Origin: Candidatus Woesearchaeota archaeon
GTDB taxonomy: Archaea > Nanobdellota > Nanobdellia > Woesearchaeales > WJKL01
DNA: 64,000 bases
Assembly (NCBI GenBank): GCA_019322435.1
Contig: JAHWIR010000005.1
Coordinates: 75,879 to 139,878, forward strand
Reading direction: 5' to 3'
The notes beneath the pieces are model-generated. The model made no database searches and was not told where the DNA came from. It was given only the letters and a program-made list of their open reading frames with translations. The position numbers and the translations under genes are program-made. Numbering within the stretch: position 1 is the stretch's first letter; each line of letters begins with the position of its first letter. Shown one piece after another: positions 9,235-17,744 of this stretch.

Positions 9235-9786
9235 TTAGTTTACCTCATACATATCTCCATGTCCTGGAACTATGAAATCTGCTTTTTCTTTAACTATTTT
9301 TCTGCTTTGTTCTAGTTTTTTCTTGTTAGATGCATAAGGATCATCTTCTGGTTCGTCTTCTTTCCAAAAAACATCTCCTGCAACAGCAACAATACCTTTT
9401 TCTGTTTTGACTAACAAAGTAATGGCATCATAATTATGTCCTGGTGTTTTTATTATTTCAATATCCTCTGAAAATTTAGGATTCCAGTCATCAACTGTAT
9501 CTTTTTCCCAGATTCCCCAGTAATCCAATGCTTTTGCATTTGGAAACATTCCAATGTTTCTATAATGATCCATATGAGAATGGGTTATGCAGACATAGTT
9601 TATATCTTCTATTGATAATCCTTCTTTTTTCAATGCATTGATTAGAATTTGCCTGTCTTTTAATGTTCCCGGGTCAACAACCATGTTGATATCTTTGTCT
9701 TGAATCAAGGTTATTGTGCATTGGGTTTTTTCCTCTCCTGACTCTTCAGATGTATATCCTTGAACTAAGATTTTGACTTGTGCCAT
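9235..9786 (-). CDS. Metallo-beta-lactamase fold hydrolase (MBLAC1-like)
   Basis: The 183-residue protein has a full set of metal ligands: HSHMDH (about residue 69), a His in TPGHNYD, Asp in VAGDVFW and His in VPGHGDMY. The N-terminus (KILVQGYTS) and short length resemble the MBLAC1-type branch of the MBL superfamily, which includes nucleases and glyoxalase II-like hydrolases. The substrate cannot be told from sequence. It is co-directional with the zinc-ribbon gene one base downstream. Confidence 0.85.
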   Translation of the reverse strand: MAQVKILVQGYTSEESGEEKTQCTITLIQDKDINMVVDPGTLKDRQILINALKKEGLSIEDINYVCITHSHMDHYRNIGMFPNAKALDYWGIWEKDTVDDWNPKFSEDIEIIKTPGHNYDAITLLVKTEKGIVAVAGDVFWKEDEPEDDPYASNKKKLEQSRKIVKEKADFIVPGHGDMYEVN

Positions 9787-9821
9787 AGTTAGAAAAATTA
9801 GATTGTTATTTATTAAGGTTA

Positions 9822-9870
9822 CGTTTTTGAAAATTAAAAACGAAGTTAAAAAAGCTTCGCGTTTTTTAAC
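9822..9870 (-). terminator. Two tandem A/T-rich hairpins
   Basis: Two perfect hairpins lie in the gap after the minus-strand orphan gene that ends at 9879. The first pairs 9845-9853 with 9862-9870 (GTTAAAAAA / TTTTTTAAC). The second pairs 9822-9828 with 9836-9842. Placement between two co-directional genes suggests transcription termination. Confidence 0.5.
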
Positions 9871-9878
9871 TTGTGGTT

Positions 9879-10718
9879 TTATCGTACAGGAACTAATTTG
9901 TCTGATTTCTTTTTAGGTGATTTAAGCCTATACTGGTCATCTCCAACTTCTTCTAATTGTTGTTTCATGTTTTTTACAAAAGCATCTCTAGAAGGAAACT
10001 TGTTATAAGATAATAATAGCCCGTTATGCTTATAGAAAGTTTTTATTACATCTCCTATTGGAGATTCTTCATCTTGAGCTTGTGCTTTTGTGCTATATAG
10101 GTCTGCTGATAATATATAGATAAATCCAATTTTCTTGCTATCAAAATAAATACCAAGAGGTTTTAATCTGCGGAAAAATTTTTGAGGTCTTAAGCGCTGC
10201 TTGGTTTTATTACCAACAGATCCTCTCCACGAACCTAATGTAAGTTCAACAAGAGTAAGTAATCCGCTTGTACCAATATGATCTTCGGGGGAAGTTCCAG
10301 TACGAAACACAAAATCATAATCATATACCCAATAATTTTCTGAATCCTTGTTTCCTTTTTCTACGACAAGTCTTCCAGCTCCATTATATCCAACACCATC
10401 CATACCGCCGCGAGTCATTATAGGAGGTCTCAAATCAATCCTCAATTCTGGATGTTCATTTGCTATATCTTCTATATCTAAGGTAACGTCAATTTCAGAA
10501 AAATGTTGTGCAAACTTCTCTTCTGTAAGAATGTCTTCTTCCTTGATTACCCCTTTAGATAGAAGTTCTGTTTTGCGTGTTCCCCAATCATAATCTTCTT
10601 GAAGTTTTTCCTCAAGCAACCCATGAAATCTTTTTAATTCAGGTGTGATAACTATATCAATTCTTTCTGAACGAGGTGCTACAAACCTTTTTCTTGGATT
10701 ATGAAATCTTCTTACCAT
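9879..10718 (-). CDS. Hypothetical protein (279 aa)
   Basis: This is a soluble, basic protein of unrecognised family. It contains a Gly-rich segment (RGGMDGVGYNGAGRLVVEKG) and alternating beta-type segments in the middle (YWVYDYDFVFRTG). The C-terminus is Lys-rich (SPKKKSDKLVPVR). A TATA-like TTTTTATATC upstream suggests a leaderless transcript. It stands alone, with a double hairpin after its stop. Confidence 0.55.
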   Translation of the reverse strand: MVRRFHNPRKRFVAPRSERIDIVITPELKRFHGLLEEKLQEDYDWGTRKTELLSKGVIKEEDILTEEKFAQHFSEIDVTLDIEDIANEHPELRIDLRPPIMTRGGMDGVGYNGAGRLVVEKGNKDSENYWVYDYDFVFRTGTSPEDHIGTSGLLTLVELTLGSWRGSVGNKTKQRLRPQKFFRRLKPLGIYFDSKKIGFIYILSADLYSTKAQAQDEESPIGDVIKTFYKHNGLLLSYNKFPSRDAFVKNMKQQLEEVGDDQYRLKSPKKKSDKLVPVR

Positions 10719-10758
10719 TAAAACATATATAGCATATAGATATAAAAAGTTAATGGAA

Positions 10759-11550
10759 TTATAATCGTTTTACTTCAACAGAAATAGCTTTCTCATTCAC
10801 CCTGATATATCTAGGGCATTCTGTATATGCTAGTTTGTTCTCTTTGCAGTAATCGATGATTCTTTGCTTTACTTCTTCATCATCGAATTTGATGATTACA
10901 TTGATTCCGTCTTTGTCTTTATGGATTATGCTGAATGACTGCAAGTCATCTAAGATCTGTGCTCTTGTTTTCTTGAAGTTTTCAAGTCTTGCTGGGAGCT
11001 CTTCGAATTTTTTAATTAAATCTTCATACATATGCTCATCAAAATAAGAGGCATCAAAGTTTTCATAGAATTCATCTTCATCTGTTGCAATGAATCCGCC
11101 GTATTCCAAATTCAATGGCTTCCATTTTCCAAAAGAGCCTATTAATAGGTTGCCTACTTTTGCTGCATCTGTTCCTATGGAGCCGGAAACATCGTTTACA
11201 ACCAAGCAGCCTTTTTTAGAGGCAATCTTCATTATCTCATCCATGTTGTCCACTGCAAAATAGCCCTGCATTGAAGATGTCAATAGGATTGAATCTTTTT
11301 TTGCATGCTTTTTTAAGTCCTCTAAATCCAGTAATCCTTGCTTTGTCTTTATTTCTTTTATTTTTAAATCGAATTTTTTTGGATATTTCTTGTATGTAAG
11401 CCAGCCGCCTTGGTCTGGAATCAGAACTGTTGTTTTTTCTAATTGAGAAGCTAGATCCAAAGCTATCTGGATTGCTTTGTTTCCTCTTTCTGTCAACTGG
11501 ATGTGTTTTTTTCCTGTTAACTTTTTTAGGTTCTCGAGTATTTCTTGCAT
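10759..11550 (-). CDS. PLP-dependent aminotransferase-like protein
   Basis: The 263-residue protein has fold type I PLP-enzyme features: a VVNDVSGSIG segment carrying the Asp that contacts the pyridine nitrogen, and the SFGKWKPLNLEYGGF segment with a candidate Schiff-base Lys, as in DegT/DnrJ-type aminotransferases. At 263 residues it is much shorter than the usual 350-400, and its small domain is reduced. It may act on a sugar nucleotide or a small amino compound, but the substrate is unknown. TATA (GGTTTATATATTC, minus strand) lies about 25 nt before the ATG. It is divergent from a methyltransferase gene. Confidence 0.7.
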   Translation of the reverse strand: MQEILENLKKLTGKKHIQLTERGNKAIQIALDLASQLEKTTVLIPDQGGWLTYKKYPKKFDLKIKEIKTKQGLLDLEDLKKHAKKDSILLTSSMQGYFAVDNMDEIMKIASKKGCLVVNDVSGSIGTDAAKVGNLLIGSFGKWKPLNLEYGGFIATDEDEFYENFDASYFDEHMYEDLIKKFEELPARLENFKKTRAQILDDLQSFSIIHKDKDGINVIIKFDDEEVKQRIIDYCKENKLAYTECPRYIRVNEKAISVEVKRL

Positions 11551-11590
11551 AACCGTAAAGAATATTAATGAATATATAAACCTTATCCAT

Positions 11591-12076
11591 ATGACATATT
11601 ATGACGAGATATCTGAAGGATATGAAGAATTGCATAAAGAAGAGCAGATGAAGAAAGTCAAGTTAATAGCAGAGCATTTGAAGGTTAAGGCTTCAGATAA
11701 ATTATTAGATGTTGGCTGCGGAACAGGGTTGACAACTGAAAGCTGGCAGTGCAAAAGATATGGGATTGATCCTGCTCCTAAGTTATTGGAAAGGGCAAGA
11801 AAGAAAGATGAGATTGAATATAAACTGGCTCCTGCTGAGAAGATTCCTTATTCTGATGATTATTTTGACATTGTTATTTCAATTACAGCAATACAGAATT
11901 TTGAAGATATTGAAAAAGGATTGAAAGAGATAAAAAGAGTTGGAAAAGACAAATTTGTTTTGAGTTTTTTAAAGAAGAGTCCTAAAAGAGAGCTTATTGA
12001 AGATACTATTAATAGATTGTTTAAGGTAAACAAGATAATTGTTGAAGAAAAAGATGAGATTTATTTTTGTTCTTAA
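11591..12076 (+). CDS. Class I SAM-dependent methyltransferase
   Basis: The 161-residue protein has SAM-binding motif I LLDVGCGTGL (about residues 38-47), an acidic motif II region (YGIDPAPKLLERA) and a motif IV region (DYFDIVISITAIQNF). The substrate is not clear. The ATG at 11591 (MTYYDEISEGYEELH) is chosen because the upstream in-frame stretch runs through the divergent promoter region and encodes an unlikely sequence. Its stop codon overlaps the stop of the convergent neighbour within TTAA. Confidence 0.85.
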   Translation: MTYYDEISEGYEELHKEEQMKKVKLIAEHLKVKASDKLLDVGCGTGLTTESWQCKRYGIDPAPKLLERARKKDEIEYKLAPAEKIPYSDDYFDIVISITAIQNFEDIEKGLKEIKRVGKDKFVLSFLKKSPKRELIEDTINRLFKVNKIIVEEKDEIYFCS

Positions 12077-13380
12077 GGTTTTTTTATTAAAAGTTCTCCA
12101 AGATATAATCCTGGGTCCCATGCTATCTCAGTTGAAGTATCTAAAAATAAATTTGCAGGACATCCAGTCATTCCCCAATAATTTGAATCCCATCCATAAT
12201 TAAGATCATAAGAAGTTAAAACATAACCTCTAGAAGACAAAGCTGATTCTAATTTTTTATTTATTTTTGCTTCAATGTTCCTATCAAACTCTCTTCCTCT
12301 CAATATAGATATGTTAATTATTGTTTTTGAAGTCAATTTCATTCCTTGATCATCTATAAATTTCTTATACCACTTAATTGGTTCATGTTGATCTTTTGCT
12401 TTTTCTCTTTGTTCTTGTGTCAAACAAGTATCTAATCCTTTTACAATTTGCATATGAATCTCTTCTAAGTCAGAGGTTTCTTTAATTACATCTTCAAAAG
12501 CAGAAGCTAAGATCTTATTTATCTCATTGTAGATGGTCTTTATCTTTCTTCTATCTTCTCCTATAAGTACCTGGCCATAAATATCTTTGCTGTCTTTATA
12601 ACGCATTGCTTTAACAAATTGAGATCCCTTAATCTGCTTTTCCCCATAATAAGGTAGAAGATCTATACTGCAAGCATCTTCATAATCTATGTGCTCGACT
12701 GCTTTTTCATCTTCACTAAGTTCATGTTTCAAGACATAGTAATCAATATTTGGATATTTGTCATAGAGCATCACTCTTTTATCTCCTTTTGGCTTTTTTT
12801 CTATCTTATCTAATATATCCCATATTCCCTGTACTTGATCGTGAAAAACTATCTGTGTAAAATGAGCACTATCCCATTCTTTAAGTTCTTTTTCTGTTAA
12901 TTTTCTTGCGTTGTTTAAGATAAATCTTTGATGGACTGTTCCATCATGAGAAAATATCTCAGAATCTTCCATGTCAGTTATCTGATATGATTCAACTCTT
13001 CCAATCCAGCCCTGACATTTTCCTATTTTCTTTTCTGAGTTTAAAGTATCAAGAAAGGGTCTATCTGACTGGACTACTGCAACAAGATCATCTGTAAGAT
13101 CCCTTTTTTCTCTTTTATCTAACATTGGAAATGCTTCCATGAATCCTTGCTGAAAACCTATTGCTTGAATATATTTTTCCCAGTTAGGTCTTCCTTCACG
13201 TTTATGTTCTTCTTTAGAAGGAGAAGAATAAAGAAAATGTTTATATGTCATAAAGTTAGCTTTCCAGTTCATCAATGAAGCTAACTTATCTGAATACTCT
13301 GGAGATGCTAATTCTAATCTGTCTACAAGATTTTCTGGCTCTTCAACTAAATTGCCGTCTTCATCTGCATGATATTTCAT
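12073..13380 (-). CDS. Hypothetical protein (435 aa)
   Basis: This is a large soluble protein with mixed charge and no recognised domain. Its C-terminal region has an aromatic and Gly-rich segment (DLNYGWDSNYWGMTGCPANL) and the N-terminal half is mainly helical. A GGTTTATAAAAAAAG promoter about 25 nt before the ATG suggests a leaderless mRNA. It is divergent from the flavoredoxin-like gene and convergent with the methyltransferase. Nothing in context shows its function. Confidence 0.6.
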   Translation of the reverse strand: MKYHADEDGNLVEEPENLVDRLELASPEYSDKLASLMNWKANFMTYKHFLYSSPSKEEHKREGRPNWEKYIQAIGFQQGFMEAFPMLDKREKRDLTDDLVAVVQSDRPFLDTLNSEKKIGKCQGWIGRVESYQITDMEDSEIFSHDGTVHQRFILNNARKLTEKELKEWDSAHFTQIVFHDQVQGIWDILDKIEKKPKGDKRVMLYDKYPNIDYYVLKHELSEDEKAVEHIDYEDACSIDLLPYYGEKQIKGSQFVKAMRYKDSKDIYGQVLIGEDRRKIKTIYNEINKILASAFEDVIKETSDLEEIHMQIVKGLDTCLTQEQREKAKDQHEPIKWYKKFIDDQGMKLTSKTIINISILRGREFDRNIEAKINKKLESALSSRGYVLTSYDLNYGWDSNYWGMTGCPANLFLDTSTEIAWDPGLYLGELLIKKP

Positions 13381-13460
13381 AGAAAAAGATAATTAACTTT
13401 TTTTATAAACCTTCGTGAATTTAGGAAAATTTATATAACCTTTTTTGTTCTTTATAATAG

Positions 13461-13964
13461 ATGAAAGTCAGCGATGTTTCAAAACCAATGCAGGCAATTC
13501 TTGTAAGTTCTAGAGCAGAGATCGAGGATAAGTTTTCTCCTGATAAAAAGATTAAGGATAATATATTTACTCTTTGCTGGCACATGCCTGTGAGCATGGA
13601 CCCTCCGCTGTTTGCAATATCTGCTGGAAAGACAAGGTATAGTTCTAAGATTATCAAGGAAAGCAAGGTGTTTGTTGTTAATTTTATGGATCTGAAATAT
13701 GAGAAAGAGGTTGTGTTCTGCGGAACACATAGTGGAGAGGATATGGACAAGTTCAAAGACAGCGGATTAGGGAAAGAAGAGGCAGATTCAATTGACTGCC
13801 CAAGGATAAAGCAGGCAGACGGTTATCTTGAATGCAGGGTTGTGCAGGAGATTGATGCTGGCGACCATATCATCTTTGTTGGAGAGGTTTTAAAACAAGA
13901 AGTGAAGAAGACAAAGAACAGGATTTTCTCAGGAGCAGAAGGGTTTATAACAACCAAACCATAA
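13461..13964 (+). CDS. Flavoredoxin / flavin reductase-like FMN-binding protein
   Basis: The 167-residue protein has the split-barrel flavin reductase fold: NIFTLCWHMPVSMDPPLFAI near the N-terminus, KIIKESKVFVVNFM, and an FCGTHSGEDMDKF segment at the place where this family contacts FMN. Such proteins carry electrons between ferredoxin-like donors and acceptors, or reduce flavins. TATA at about 13427-13437 puts the transcription start at or near the ATG. A hairpin overlaps its stop codon. Confidence 0.85.
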   Translation: MKVSDVSKPMQAILVSSRAEIEDKFSPDKKIKDNIFTLCWHMPVSMDPPLFAISAGKTRYSSKIIKESKVFVVNFMDLKYEKEVVFCGTHSGEDMDKFKDSGLGKEEADSIDCPRIKQADGYLECRVVQEIDAGDHIIFVGEVLKQEVKKTKNRIFSGAEGFITTKP

Positions 13965-13982
13965 AAATCTGAAGGATTTTTA
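13962..13982 (+). terminator. Hairpin terminator overlapping the stop codon
   Basis: Arms 13962-13969 (TAAAAATC) and 13975-13982 (GATTTTTA) are perfectly complementary with a 5-nt loop, and the left arm includes the TAA stop of the flavoredoxin-like gene. A weaker GC hairpin (AACGGC ttt GCCGGTT) follows at about 13992-14007. Confidence 0.55.
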
Positions 13983-14051
13983 GGGTTCCAAACGGCTTTG
14001 CCGGTTAAGAATAAAAAAATATTTAAAAGAAAAGAAAAACTTTAGATTAAA

Positions 14052-14615
14052 ATGAGTATTGAAGATATACAAAAAGTAAATAAATTGGCTCAGGAGTTAT
14101 TAGACCAGGGATTTACTGAGTCAAGAGAAGATGCTGTTAAGAAAGCACAAGAGATGCTGAATAAGGAGATTACAGGAGCTCATATTGAAGTGAAAGAGAC
14201 TGATGAGAAACAGAATGTTGCTGCTGTTGCAGATGACCCAGACAAACTAAGAAATATGATTGATAGAACAAAGACATATCTTGAAAATCAACTTTCTGGT
14301 TATAAGAATGCACTGCTTGCTTTGGAAAAAGAGATCCGTGCTTTGAGGCAAGAGGTTGAAACGCTTAAAGCAAGAAAAGAGACAAACGCGGGAAAACCTG
14401 ACCCTGCTGATATACCTCAAAAAGTTGATGATCCTGCTAATGAACCGCAGAAAGTAGAAGATCCTGCTGAAGAGCCTCAGAAGGTTGATGATCCTGCTAA
14501 TGAACCGCAGAAAGTTGAGGAGAAGAAAGAATCTCATCCTAAAAGAGGAGAATATAATTCTGATGATGTTAGTGTAGAGAAGATGTTTTATTACGGCAAT
14601 AAAAGACAGGATTAA
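14052..14615 (+). CDS. Coiled-coil protein with DPAxEPQKV repeats
   Basis: The 187-residue protein has a helical N-terminus, a coiled coil at about residues 60-112 (ALEKEIRALRQEVETLKARK) and then four tandem repeats of about nine residues, (D)PAxEPQKV(D/E), encoded by near-identical 27-nt units between 14400 and 14520. The tail is charged. It may be a spacer or scaffold protein. No function is recognised. A leaderless promoter (ATATTTAAAAG at about 14019) precedes it. Confidence 0.65.
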   Translation: MSIEDIQKVNKLAQELLDQGFTESREDAVKKAQEMLNKEITGAHIEVKETDEKQNVAAVADDPDKLRNMIDRTKTYLENQLSGYKNALLALEKEIRALRQEVETLKARKETNAGKPDPADIPQKVDDPANEPQKVEDPAEEPQKVDDPANEPQKVEEKKESHPKRGEYNSDDVSVEKMFYYGNKRQD

Positions 14616-14672
14616 ACACCGCAACTATTATATATTACTTCTATCTAAATTATACAAAAAGAGGTTGATAAT

Positions 14673-15938
14673 TTGCTAGAATATATTAATAGGAAGTATA
14701 GGCCAAAACCTAATGATTTGGTTGCAGAGTATAGAGTTGAGCCAAACAAGATTTCTATTGAAAAGGCTTGCGAGCATATTGCTGGAGAATCATCAATAGG
14801 GACGTGGACAACTATTGCAACTATGAATAAGCAGATTGCAACTAAGTTAAAGCCAAATGTTTATTCTATCAATAGGCAGACAAAAGAGGTTAAGATTGCT
14901 TATCCTGCTCAGCTGTTTGAAGCTGGGAATATGCCTCAGATTTATTCTGCTGTTGCCGGGAATATATTTGGGATGAAGGCTGTCAAAGGATTGAGGCTGC
15001 AGGATATTTCATTTCCTAAAGTAATCATGGACAAATTCTCAGGGCCTAAGTTTGGGATACAAGGAGTTAGAAGGGTGTTGAAGGTTCCAAAAAGGCCTTT
15101 GGTTGGAACTATTGTAAAGCCTAAAGTCGGGTTGACTCATAAACAGCATGCTAAAGTTGCTTATGAATCCTGGTTAGGCGGCCTGGATATTGTGAAAGAT
15201 GATGAAAATTTAAGTTCAATGAGTTTTAATAATTTTGAGAAGAGAGTAAAAGATACTTTAAAATTAAGAGATAAAGCTGAATTAGAGACAGGAGAGATGA
15301 AGATGTATATGGCAAATGTCACTGCTGAGACTTCAGAGATGTTAAGACGGGCTAAATTTGTTAAGGCTAATGGCGGAGAATATGTCATGATTGATATTAT
15401 TACAGCTGGATGGAGTGCTGTGCAGACTTTAAGAGAGGCAAATTTAGGGTTAGTTATTCATGCGCACAGAGCAATGCATGGAGCTTTTACTGAGAATCCT
15501 AAGCATGGAATCTCTATGCTGACAATTGCAAAGACAGCAAGATTGATTGGAGTTGACCAGATCCATGTTGGAGCTATTGTAGGGAAGATGAAAGGCGGGG
15601 AAGAAGAAGTTGTTACAATTGGGGAAAATATTGAAGAAAAGATTATCAATCCTGATGCAGAGGATCATGTTCTAGCGCAGAAATGGTATAATATCAAGCC
15701 GATTTTCGCTGTTTGTTCTGGCGGGCTGGAGCCAAGCAAGATACCAGAATTAATAGATGCAATGGGAAATGATATAATAATGCAGTTTGGCGGAGGCTGT
15801 CATGGACATCCTGATGGAACTTTTGCAGGAGCAAAGGCTATAAGGCAGGCATTGGATGCTGCAATGAAGAAAATACCTCTTTCTGATTATGCTGAATATC
15901 ACAGAGAATTGGCTCGAGCTTTAGAGAAGTGGAAATAA
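14673..15938 (+). CDS. rbcL: Ribulose-1,5-bisphosphate carboxylase, archaeal form III
   Basis: This enzyme carboxylates ribulose 1,5-bisphosphate to two 3-phosphoglycerates. The 421-residue protein keeps every catalytic residue I can place: K149 in TIVKPKVG, the carbamylated K175 with D177/E178 in VKDDEN, H265 in HAHRAMH, H298 in HVG, K305 of loop 6 (AIVGKM) and S349-G350-G351. From memory, the N-terminus (YINRKYRP), GESSIGTWT and HVGAIVGKMKGG most resemble the methanogen-type (III-a) enzymes. No AMP phosphorylase, ribose-1,5-bisphosphate isomerase or phosphoribulokinase is in the window. The start is TTG at 14673, supported by GAGGTTGAT upstream. TATA is at about 14629-14638. Confidence 0.95.
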   Translation: MLEYINRKYRPKPNDLVAEYRVEPNKISIEKACEHIAGESSIGTWTTIATMNKQIATKLKPNVYSINRQTKEVKIAYPAQLFEAGNMPQIYSAVAGNIFGMKAVKGLRLQDISFPKVIMDKFSGPKFGIQGVRRVLKVPKRPLVGTIVKPKVGLTHKQHAKVAYESWLGGLDIVKDDENLSSMSFNNFEKRVKDTLKLRDKAELETGEMKMYMANVTAETSEMLRRAKFVKANGGEYVMIDIITAGWSAVQTLREANLGLVIHAHRAMHGAFTENPKHGISMLTIAKTARLIGVDQIHVGAIVGKMKGGEEEVVTIGENIEEKIINPDAEDHVLAQKWYNIKPIFAVCSGGLEPSKIPELIDAMGNDIIMQFGGGCHGHPDGTFAGAKAIRQALDAAMKKIPLSDYAEYHRELARALEKWK

Positions 15939-15939
15939 A

Positions 15940-16066
15940 GTAAACATCGCAAGCTCGTTTACAGACTTCGTAATTTTCGCTATGCTCAAGCTCCGAAGTA
16001 ACTCTTATTTCTTGCTAAAACACTTAAAAAAACCATAAGTAAAGTCAACATCGTGAACTCGTTGAC
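15940..16066 (+). terminator. Tandem related hairpins after rbcL
   Basis: GTAAAC at 15940-15945 pairs with 15957-15962, and GTCAAC at 16044-16049 pairs with 16061-16066. Both loops have 11 nt and a related sequence (ATCGCAAGCTC and ATCGTGAACTC). Between them, ACTTCG (about 15964) pairs with CGAAGT (about 15994). They follow rbcL and may terminate its transcript or protect its 3' end. Confidence 0.5.
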
Positions 16067-16109
16067 AAACTTATGTTTTTTTCTTGTTAACACTCAAAAA
16101 AACCATAAG
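16020..16109 (+). repeat. A - inverted A - A element before the S-layer gene
   Basis: A 20-nt direct repeat (ACACTyAAAAAAACCATAAG) occurs at 16020-16039 and 16090-16109. Between them lies the inverted copy CTTATGTTTTTTT at 16070-16082, complementary apart from one bulged C. The inverted copy could pair with either direct copy. The second direct copy runs straight into the S-layer gene's TATA box. Confidence 0.7.
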
Positions 16110-16195
16110 CTTTATAAACCACTGATACTACTCCGTAATAAATACAATAGGGGGATAGGTATTCAAGCTTGAAAATAAACTCCATGGAGGTATAG
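16108..16195 (+). promoter_or_regulatory. Promoter, 5' UTR and RBS of the S-layer-like gene
   Basis: CTTTATAAACC at about 16110-16120 is a TATA box. Transcription should begin near 16140, leaving a leader of about 60 nt, unlike the mostly leaderless genes here. The leader holds GGGGGAT and a strong GGAGGTA ribosome binding site at about 16185-16191, nine bases before the ATG. This suits a highly expressed gene. Confidence 0.6.
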
Positions 16196-16199
16196 TAAA

Positions 16200-17672
16200 A
16201 TGAAAAAAGTATTAATAGCTATTTTAATGATTATAGCTTTAGTTCTTTGCGTCTCTAGTGCAAGTGCTGCTATTAATGCAGATACTCTGACAATAGGAGA
16301 CAGCAACACAGACGCAGCAAACTCAGAAGGTGATGATGGAGATGGAGTGGATTCACATAAACCCGCAACATTGACATTGACAAGTTCTGGTGCTGGCGCT
16401 ATTACAGGCCTGACATGTGTAGTTGAGTCTGTAGAAGACGGTTATAGGAATATCAACTCAGCTGATGACAATGACTGGGAAGATGATCTTGACATAACTA
16501 TCACAGTTCCAACAGACACAATTCCAGACAATGGCTCAGTAGATGTCACTGTTAATGCAAGAATAGTCTCAAAACTAGATGCAGTTAACAGTGATGGAGA
16601 AGCAGGAGCATTCAAAGTTGCGACAATCAAATGCAGCGGAACAGAAGGCGGAAGCCCTATTGAGAAGCTGGTTGACGTCAAGATGCAAAGGGAGAATATG
16701 CTTACTCTTGAAGATGTAAGGATAACATCAGACGAGCATGATGAAAGCTCTTATGATATGAGTGATGATGGAGACACTGTAGATGAAATAAAGCCAGAAG
16801 AGACTGTCACAGTCGAGATTGAAGCTGAAAATCAATACAATGATGAAGATGATGTAGAGATAGACACAGAAGTTGCAATAGAGATTGATGAAGGAGAGAT
16901 GGATGTTAGCGAAGATGAGGATATAGGTGATATAGACACTGAGGAATCTGACTCTGCAACACTTGAATTTGATGTAGAAGATGATGCTTCTGGAGAATAC
17001 ACAGCATACATCACAGTCATAGGAGAAGATGATCACGGAGCTAGACACGGTGAAAGACTTGAACTTGAATTTGATGTTGAAAGAAAGAAGTATGAATTTG
17101 TGATCAAAGATGCTGATCTTGATTACAGCGAAGTAAGCTGTTCAAGAGGCAACACAATCAAGGTAAAGATAGCAAGTCTTGGAACTAGAGGAGATGACGA
17201 GGTTTTCTTGTACATCGAGAACAGGGCTCTTGGAATTGACTTTGTAAAAGAAGACTTGGAACTAGACGATTACGATGGAAGCGATGACACATATACAAAA
17301 ACATTGATGTTCACAGTGCCAAGCAACCTGGCTGCAGGAAGTTATCCAATTTCAGTAAGTCTTTACTACAGCGGAGATGAAGATGATGGAGTCCATGCTG
17401 ATGAGAAAGATGTTGTATTAACTGTAAGGAACTGCGGCGGAACCACAACAACTGATGAGATTGACATGCCGGATAATGTAGAGATAACTGACAGCGGACA
17501 GATTGAAGTAACTGTTCCTGAGAATGTTCTTCAAGAATTCGGAATAGTCGAGACAGTTGATGAAGGAGAAAGCTTTACAGACAGCACAGCATTCATCGTG
17601 CTATTGGCTATATTGGTTATAGCTGTATTAGGCGGAGAAGTTGCTCTGATTGTATTGCTAGCAAAGAAATAA
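16200..17672 (+). CDS. Putative S-layer / major surface protein
   Basis: The 490-residue protein has a signal peptide (MKKVLIAILMIIALVLCVSS, cleaved near ASA), a very acidic exterior (runs such as EDEDIGDIDTEESD) made of several beta-sandwich-like modules, and a C-terminal membrane helix (about 463-487) ending in KK. This architecture and the strong promoter and RBS match the putative S-layer proteins annotated in Pacearchaeota/Woesearchaeota. It probably forms or anchors the cell-surface lattice. The Asp/Glu-rich loops would favour divalent cation binding. The S-layer role is an inference from architecture. Confidence 0.65.
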   Translation: MKKVLIAILMIIALVLCVSSASAAINADTLTIGDSNTDAANSEGDDGDGVDSHKPATLTLTSSGAGAITGLTCVVESVEDGYRNINSADDNDWEDDLDITITVPTDTIPDNGSVDVTVNARIVSKLDAVNSDGEAGAFKVATIKCSGTEGGSPIEKLVDVKMQRENMLTLEDVRITSDEHDESSYDMSDDGDTVDEIKPEETVTVEIEAENQYNDEDDVEIDTEVAIEIDEGEMDVSEDEDIGDIDTEESDSATLEFDVEDDASGEYTAYITVIGEDDHGARHGERLELEFDVERKKYEFVIKDADLDYSEVSCSRGNTIKVKIASLGTRGDDEVFLYIENRALGIDFVKEDLELDDYDGSDDTYTKTLMFTVPSNLAAGSYPISVSLYYSGDEDDGVHADEKDVVLTVRNCGGTTTTDEIDMPDNVEITDSGQIEVTVPENVLQEFGIVETVDEGESFTDSTAFIVLLAILVIAVLGGEVALIVLLAKK

Positions 17673-17744
17673 AATTTTTATTTTCTTTTTCTTTATTGTT
17701 TTATATTAGTAAATCTTATATATTATATTTACTCTTAGTCAATT

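Noticed and set aside
11477..11590. N-terminal extension of the methyltransferase by 38 codons.
   Set aside because: The stretch overlaps the divergent PLP-enzyme gene and its promoter, and the encoded sequence is not like a methyltransferase. The ATG at 11591 is better.
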